This document shows, in pieces, positions 59,623 to 64,000 of a DNA stretch of 64,000 nt. The notes below the pieces were generated by a model. That model searched no databases. It saw only the letters and a program-made list of their open reading frames with translations, and had not been told where the DNA came from. Origin of the DNA: Corallococcus sp. EGB (GTDB taxonomy: Bacteria; Myxococcota; Myxococcia; Myxococcales; Myxococcaceae); the NCBI RefSeq assembly GCF_019968905.1, contig NZ_CP079946.1, forward strand, positions 8,591,356-8,655,355, read 5' to 3'. How positions within the stretch are numbered: the first letter of the stretch is position 1; every line of letters begins with the position of its first letter. The position numbers were made by a program, and so were the translations under genes.

Positions 59623-60389
59623 GGCGTTTCGGTCCTCTCGAGCAACAGCGGCTCGTTGGCCACGGCGATGAACAGCTCCTCCAGCGTGGCCTTGCCGTGC
59701 TCGCGGGGCAGCGTCTTCGGGTCTCCCTCCAGCAGCACCTTGCCGCGCGCCAGGAAGAGGACGCGGTCGCAGACGGACTCCACCTCGTACATGTTGTGGG
59801 ACGTCCACAGCACGCTGCTGTGTCCCTTCGCGGCGAAGGCCTTGATGCGGGTGCGGATGTCCAGCGCGGTGGCCGGGTCCAGCGACGCCGTGGGTTCGTC
59901 CAACAGCAGCAGGCGGGGCTCGTTGAGCATGGCCTTGGCCAGGGACACGCGCGTCTGCTCACCGGACGACAGCACGCCGCACTTGGCGTCGCGGAAGCGC
60001 TTCAGGTCGTACTCCTCCAGCAGGGCCTCGATGCGGGCGGACAGCCCCTTCACGCCATAGATGAGGCCGAAGACGCGCAGGTTCTGGGCCACGGTGAGGT
60101 TGCCGGGCAGGGGCGCGTAGACGGCGGCGAAGTTGGTGCAGGACAGCGCCTTCACCCGCTGGGTCCCCAGGTCGGTGCCCTCGATGCGGATGGAGCCGGA
60201 GGTGGGCTGGAGCACGCCCAGCAGCATGTTGATGGTGGTGCTCTTGCCCGCTCCGTTGGGGCCCAGCAGCCCCACGATTTCGTTGCGGCGCACGTCGAAG
60301 GAGATGCCGTCCACGGCCGCACGGCCGCCATACGTCTTTCGCAGGTCCGTGACGGAGAGCACCAGGGTGTCCAGCGAGCCGGATTTCAT
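59619..60389 (-). CDS. ABC exporter ATPase
   Basis: A 256-residue ATPase. Walker A is GPNGAGKST (43-51), the signature motif is LSSGEQTRVSLAK (LSSGE in place of LSGGQ), Walker B is LLLLDEPTASLDP, and the H-loop is WTSHNMYEVE. The LSSGE form is known in ABC-2 polysaccharide/drug exporters. It overlaps the permease start by 4 nt. The ATG at 60389 is 170 bp from the divergent antiporter gene. Confidence 0.93.
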   Translation of the reverse strand: MKSGSLDTLVLSVTDLRKTYGGRAAVDGISFDVRRNEIVGLLGPNGAGKSTTINMLLGVLQPTSGSIRIEGTDLGTQRVKALSCTNFAAVYAPLPGNLTVAQNLRVFGLIYGVKGLSARIEALLEEYDLKRFRDAKCGVLSSGEQTRVSLAKAMLNEPRLLLLDEPTASLDPATALDIRTRIKAFAAKGHSSVLWTSHNMYEVESVCDRVLFLARGKVLLEGDPKTLPREHGKATLEELFIAVANEPLLLERTETP

Positions 60390-60559
60390 CAGGGCTGCTG
60401 CTGTACCACGCGGACGTCCCGCCGCCAGGGAGCGTTTCGAGGGAAGGAAGGCGGGCGGGCGGGGCCTCGGGCCGGGCGACGAAAAGCGGACGGTGGCCGT
60501 GCACGGCCCACGCGAATCTGGAAAGCTTCGCGCCCTCTCCTGGCCTTGATGGAGTCCGT

Positions 60560-62149
60560 GTGCTGCTGGAAGTACCCATCCTCATCGGCCTGATGGTGGC
60601 CGCCATCGCACTCGCCATCGCCGCCAAGCGGGCCAGCGTGCCGTACAACGTCGCGCTGGTGCTTGGTGGCTTGCTCATCTCCGTCGCACACCTGCTGCCG
60701 GGGGTTCCACCGCTCAATCCCCAGCTGGTGTTCCTCATCTGTCTTCCCCTGCTGCTCTTCGAGGGCGGCATCACCGCGGACCTCAATGGCATCCGCGCGA
60801 ACGCAGTCCCCATCGGTGTCCTGTCCACGCTGGGGATGATCCTCGCCATTGGCGCCACCGGCACCGCGCTGCACCTGATGCTGCACCTGCCGTGGGGACC
60901 CGCGCTGCTGTTGGGCTCCATCCTCGCGGTGACGGACACCGTCTCCATCCTCTACGCCTTCCGCCGGGCGCCGGTGCCCGGGCGGCTCGCGGGCATCATC
61001 CAGGGCGAGAGCCTCTTCAACGACGGCACCGCGCTGGTGGCGTACGCGGCCATCGCGTCGGTGGTGGCGGGCGGCGCGGCGCCCTCGCTGGGCTCCTTGA
61101 GCGGCCATGTGCTGCTCGCGTCGGTGGGCGGCGCGGTGGTGGGGCTGGCGCTGGGCCTGCTGGGCGGCTTCGTCATCCGGCGCGCGGAGGATCCGCTCGC
61201 GGAGATCATGGTGACGACGGCGGTGGCGCTGGCGTCCTACGTGATGGCGGAAGAGGTGCACCTGTCGGGCGCCATCTCCGCGGTGGTGGCGGGGCTGGCG
61301 GTGGGCGTGACGCTGCGGCGGGAGGTGGCGCCGCAGAGCCAGGTGGCCATCCACTCCTTCTGGGAGTACGCCACCTTCGGCGTCAACACGTTCCTCTTCC
61401 TCTCCGTGGGCCTGGACACGCGGCCGGAGGCGCTCCAGGGGCACCTGCCGGGCGTGGGCATCGCGGTGGTGGCGGTGGTGGTGGGGCGCGCGGTGGCCAT
61501 CTACCTGCCCTTCCTGCTCTTGCGCCTGTTCAAGCCCGCGGAGTCCATCCCGGTGCGCTGGCAGCACGTGTTCCTGGTGGGCAACATCAAGGGCGCGCTG
61601 TCCATCGGTCTGGCCCTGGGCCTCCCGGAGTCCACGCCCGCGCGCGAGCAGATTGTCTCCATCGCGTTCGGCGTCACGCTGGTGTCCATGGTGGGCCAGG
61701 GGTTGATGCTCACGGGCGCGCTCAAGGCGCTGGGGCTGTTCCAGCAGGACGCGGTGGCGCTGGAGATGGCGGAGCAGCGCGGGAAGCTCATCGCCAGCCG
61801 CGCGGCGCACGTGGAGCTGGACGCGTTGCATTCGCAGGGCCTGCTGCCGCGCGCGGCCTACGAGCACCTGCGCAGCGAGTATCAGGTGAACATCGCCCGG
61901 GCGGAGCGGGAGCTCAGGCGCATCAGCGAGCAGCACCTGGCCGAAGGGGCGAAGGACCTGCTGAGCACGCGCAGGCGGCTCATCGACGCGGAGCGCACGG
62001 CGTTGCAGGGGGCCCGGCGCAACGGCCTGATTCCGGAGGCGACGGCGGAGGAGATGCTGGCGCACCTGGACGCGCGGATGTTGGACCTGGAGAAGGTGCT
62101 GCACGGCGGGCACGCGAACACGGACAGCAAGGAGCACAAGGCGTCATGA
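60560..62149 (+). CDS. CPA1-type Na+(K+)/H+ antiporter with long cytoplasmic tail
   Basis: A 529-residue protein with about twelve membrane helices. Transport motifs are intact: LLFEGGITADLNGIR, AVTDTVSILYAFRR, the IQGESLFNDGTALVAY motif bearing the ND pair, and FLFLSVGLDTRP. From about 410 to the end there is a charged helical tail (IASRAAHVELDALHSQGLLP...). It should exchange protons for Na+ or K+ across the inner membrane. The GTG at 60560 has GGAG 5 nt upstream. It is coupled by ATGA overlap to the TrkA/cNMP protein, which probably regulates it. Confidence 0.92.
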   Translation: MLLEVPILIGLMVAAIALAIAAKRASVPYNVALVLGGLLISVAHLLPGVPPLNPQLVFLICLPLLLFEGGITADLNGIRANAVPIGVLSTLGMILAIGATGTALHLMLHLPWGPALLLGSILAVTDTVSILYAFRRAPVPGRLAGIIQGESLFNDGTALVAYAAIASVVAGGAAPSLGSLSGHVLLASVGGAVVGLALGLLGGFVIRRAEDPLAEIMVTTAVALASYVMAEEVHLSGAISAVVAGLAVGVTLRREVAPQSQVAIHSFWEYATFGVNTFLFLSVGLDTRPEALQGHLPGVGIAVVAVVVGRAVAIYLPFLLLRLFKPAESIPVRWQHVFLVGNIKGALSIGLALGLPESTPAREQIVSIAFGVTLVSMVGQGLMLTGALKALGLFQQDAVALEMAEQRGKLIASRAAHVELDALHSQGLLPRAAYEHLRSEYQVNIARAERELRRISEQHLAEGAKDLLSTRRRLIDAERTALQGARRNGLIPEATAEEMLAHLDARMLDLEKVLHGGHANTDSKEHKAS

Positions 62150-63285
62150 AGATCGTCATCGCGGGGGGAGGACGGGTGGGCGGCGCGCTGGCGGCGCGGC
62201 TCGTGTCGGAGCAGCACACGGTGACGGTCATCGAACGCGACGCGGCCATCTGCGCGCGCCTCTTCGAGGAGGTGGGCGTGGTGACGGTGTGCGGGGACGC
62301 CACCAACCCGCGCGTGCTGGAGGCCGCGGGCATCGGGACGGCGGACGTGGCGGCGGCTGTGCTGGCGCACGACCCGGCGAACCTGGCCTTCGCCATGCTG
62401 GTGCGCTCCACGTCCAGCGCGCGCCTGATGGTGCGGATGCTGGACACGAGCTACCGCGACGCGTACCGGCTGGCGGGCGTGAAGGAGCTGGTGGCCGAGG
62501 CGGACGTGGTGGTCTCGAAGATGACCACCGCCATCGACTTCCCGCAGGTGTCCGGGTCGCTGCCGCTCAGCAGCGGCGACGCGCTCCTCTTCGAGCTGGC
62601 CATTCCGGTGCGGGCCCGGGTGGCGGGGCAGACGGTGGCGCAGGTGCGCGGCATGGAGGGCTTCCCTCGCGAGTGCATCTTCATCGCGATGGTGGATCCG
62701 CAGGGCCACACCGCGCTTCCGGAGGGCAACACGCAGCTGAAGGCGGGACACAACGTCATCCTCGTGGCGCGGCGCTCCCAGGTGGCGAGGGCGGTGGAGT
62801 TCCTCACGGCGGAGCCGCCGCTGGGCGCGGGCGTCGCGTCGTCGCTGGCGACGACCTTGCGCAAGCTGGACTTCCTGGCGCCCCTGAGTGACGACGAGCT
62901 GGAGACGGTGGCGCGCGGCGCGGAGCTGCTCCAGGCGCCCGCGGGCACGGAGCTGTTCCGCCAGGGCGACGCGGGCGAGACCTTCTACGTGGTCATCTCC
63001 GGCGAGGTGGCCATGAAGGACGGCAACCGGCAGACGGTGGCCACGGTGAAGCAGGGCGGCTTCTTCGGAGAGCTGGCCCTGCTCACGGGCGAGCCGCGCA
63101 ACGCCACCGCCGTCACCACCACGCCGTGCGAGCTGGCCGCGGTGGGCCGTGAGGACTTCCGCGGCGTGATGATGGCCAACCCCGCCGTCGCGCTGGAGAT
63201 GAGCCGCATCCTGGGCCAGCGCCTGTCGCGGATGGGTGGACAAGCCCTCCAACAGAGCAAGCGGCGCGGGCTGTTCGGGCGCTGA
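62146..63285 (+). CDS. TrkA-N/TrkA-C protein with C-terminal cyclic-nucleotide-binding domain
   Basis: A 379-residue cytoplasmic regulator. The RCK-N Rossmann motif is IAGGGRVGGALAARL, the TrkA-C domain spans about 140-225, and a cNMP domain follows (GDAGETFYVVISGEVAM, GGFFGELALLTGEPRNATAV). RCK domains bind NAD(H) or nucleotides, and the cNMP domain binds cAMP, cGMP or a relative. The ATG at 62146 overlaps the antiporter stop, so this is likely the antiporter's ligand-gated subunit. The RCK-cNMP fusion would link ion exchange to two nucleotide signals. Confidence 0.9.
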   Translation: MKIVIAGGGRVGGALAARLVSEQHTVTVIERDAAICARLFEEVGVVTVCGDATNPRVLEAAGIGTADVAAAVLAHDPANLAFAMLVRSTSSARLMVRMLDTSYRDAYRLAGVKELVAEADVVVSKMTTAIDFPQVSGSLPLSSGDALLFELAIPVRARVAGQTVAQVRGMEGFPRECIFIAMVDPQGHTALPEGNTQLKAGHNVILVARRSQVARAVEFLTAEPPLGAGVASSLATTLRKLDFLAPLSDDELETVARGAELLQAPAGTELFRQGDAGETFYVVISGEVAMKDGNRQTVATVKQGGFFGELALLTGEPRNATAVTTTPCELAAVGREDFRGVMMANPAVALEMSRILGQRLSRMGGQALQQSKRRGLFGR

Positions 63286-63374
63286 CCAGACAGCCCCCTT
63301 CCGACAGGGAGGCGAGGGTCGCGCTGATGCGCCAGCTCCAGGCGGAGAAGCGCCTCCCCGCCTGAGAGCGTCCG

Positions 63375-63926
63375 CTACGTGGCCTGCTTGAGGCGACCGC
63401 ACACCGCGGACGCCGCGAGGAAGCCCACGCTGAAGGCGTTGCGGAAGCGGTCGTAGAGCCTCCCCACGCCGGGCACGTTGGCGATCATGTCGCCGAAGCT
63501 CCACATCTCCTCGTGCGCGTGGATGAGCGGCAGCACCTCGCCGCCGTCCCCGGCGCGCTGGAGCGTGAAGTCGTAGACCAGGAGGGTGCGCAGCGGGTAC
63601 GTGTAGAGCCACGCGAACTGCTTGAGGTTCATCACCCCGTCCACGATGGCCCGCCCGCGCTTGCCGTCCGGCTCCAGCTGGACGTTGAGCTGGAAGATGT
63701 CGAAGTCGAAGCGGAACATGCAGTGGAAGCCCGCCGCGCCCTTGCGGTACGTCTCCTTGCCTCCCCCCTTCTGCCAGGGGTCGGTGAAGGTGATGTCCTC
63801 CGCCAGCATCGGCAGCAGCTCCGCCTCCAGCACCGACGCGGGAATGGAGGTCGTGTAGAGCAGCTGCGTCACCTCGCGGAAGCGCGCCTCCAGCTGCTCG
63901 ATGAGTCCCTGCTCCGCCTTGCGCAT
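63375..63926 (-). CDS. NTF2-like (DUF2358/SnoaL-type) protein
   Basis: A 183-residue protein. The sequence MLAEDITFTDPWQKGGGKETYRKGAAGF, then FDIFQLNVQLEP, and FTLQRAGDGGEVLPLIHAHEEMWSFGDMI fits the cone-shaped NTF2-like fold of DUF2358 proteins, mostly of unknown function. The ATG at 63926 with a G-rich ribosome-binding site was preferred over the ATGs at 63959 and 63971. No operon partner is visible before the window ends; bases 63927-64000 hold no further gene I can support. Confidence 0.75.
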   Translation of the reverse strand: MRKAEQGLIEQLEARFREVTQLLYTTSIPASVLEAELLPMLAEDITFTDPWQKGGGKETYRKGAAGFHCMFRFDFDIFQLNVQLEPDGKRGRAIVDGVMNLKQFAWLYTYPLRTLLVYDFTLQRAGDGGEVLPLIHAHEEMWSFGDMIANVPGVGRLYDRFRNAFSVGFLAASAVCGRLKQAT

Positions 63927-64000
63927 CACGCCCCCCTGCCCATGTCCTGGACCGCGCATGAAGCTAGGCACGGGCCCGGGGCAGGGGAAGACGGGGTGTG

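Overview
This window reads as chromosomal DNA of a fruiting myxobacterium of the Myxococcus/Corallococcus type. The reasons are the very high G+C content with G/C-rich third codon positions, the density of two-component and chemosensory genes, a soluble poly-HAMP hybrid kinase, PilT paralogues, an Arf/MglA-like small GTPase coupled to a histidine kinase, a roadblock-like protein and many lipoproteins. The genus is an inference from gene content; no rRNA is present. Genes are tightly packed on both strands. I found no tRNA, rRNA, CRISPR array, transposase or phage gene.

Layout. 1-8.9 kb: the tail of a VOC-fold gene, then a leftward run thiL, a methyl-accepting protein (MCP), cheW, cheY, cheA, cheC, larB, larC. 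The chemosensory part resembles the Myxococcus dif (exopolysaccharide) cluster. 8.9-11.5 kb: an ars-type aquaporin fused to a decayed ArsC-like domain, and an MgtC/DUF4010 membrane protein. 11.5-18.2 kb: a small GTPase translationally coupled to a PocR-domain histidine kinase, a GNAT acetyltransferase, two tandem PilT-like ATPases and a small membrane protein. 18.2-30.7 kb: a TonB-dependent receptor, a DinG-like helicase, a zinc-ribbon protein coupled to a site-2 protease, two lipoproteins, a HAD phosphatase, a histone-H1-like basic protein, a diacylglycerol-kinase-like enzyme, hrcA and an EamA transporter.

30.7-36.3 kb is the most accessory-looking part: a DUF4157 protein, and divergent from it a lipoprotein with a PD-(D/E)XK nuclease motif followed with a 1-nt overlap by a DUF3396-type immunity protein. 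It is followed by a sulfatase. The lipoprotein toxin plus immunity arrangement resembles the SitA/SitI kin-discrimination cassettes that myxobacteria deliver by outer-membrane exchange. 36.4-46 kb: two hybrid sensor kinases, the second of 2477 residues with fourteen tandem 92-residue HAMP units at an exact 276-bp period.

46-56.5 kb: a membrane-anchored beta-propeller-like protein, a degenerate GT51 protein, a Gly/Thr-rich exported protein, a MerR/TipAS regulator with a clear 19-bp-spacer promoter, rsgA, a Bor-like lipoprotein, a TetR/SDR divergent pair with an operator, a catalytically decayed dihydrolipoyl-acyltransferase-like protein, a DUF1684 protein and a PATAN/roadblock protein. 56.5-64 kb: a DJ-1/PfpI protein, a PQQ-type sugar dehydrogenase, an ABC-2 exporter, a proton antiporter coupled to a TrkA/cNMP protein, and an NTF2-like protein.

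Many neighbours overlap by the ATGA or GTGA type (cheA/cheC, GTPase/kinase, protease/zinc ribbon, ABC ATPase/permease, antiporter/TrkA). That supports translational coupling and gives confidence in those starts.
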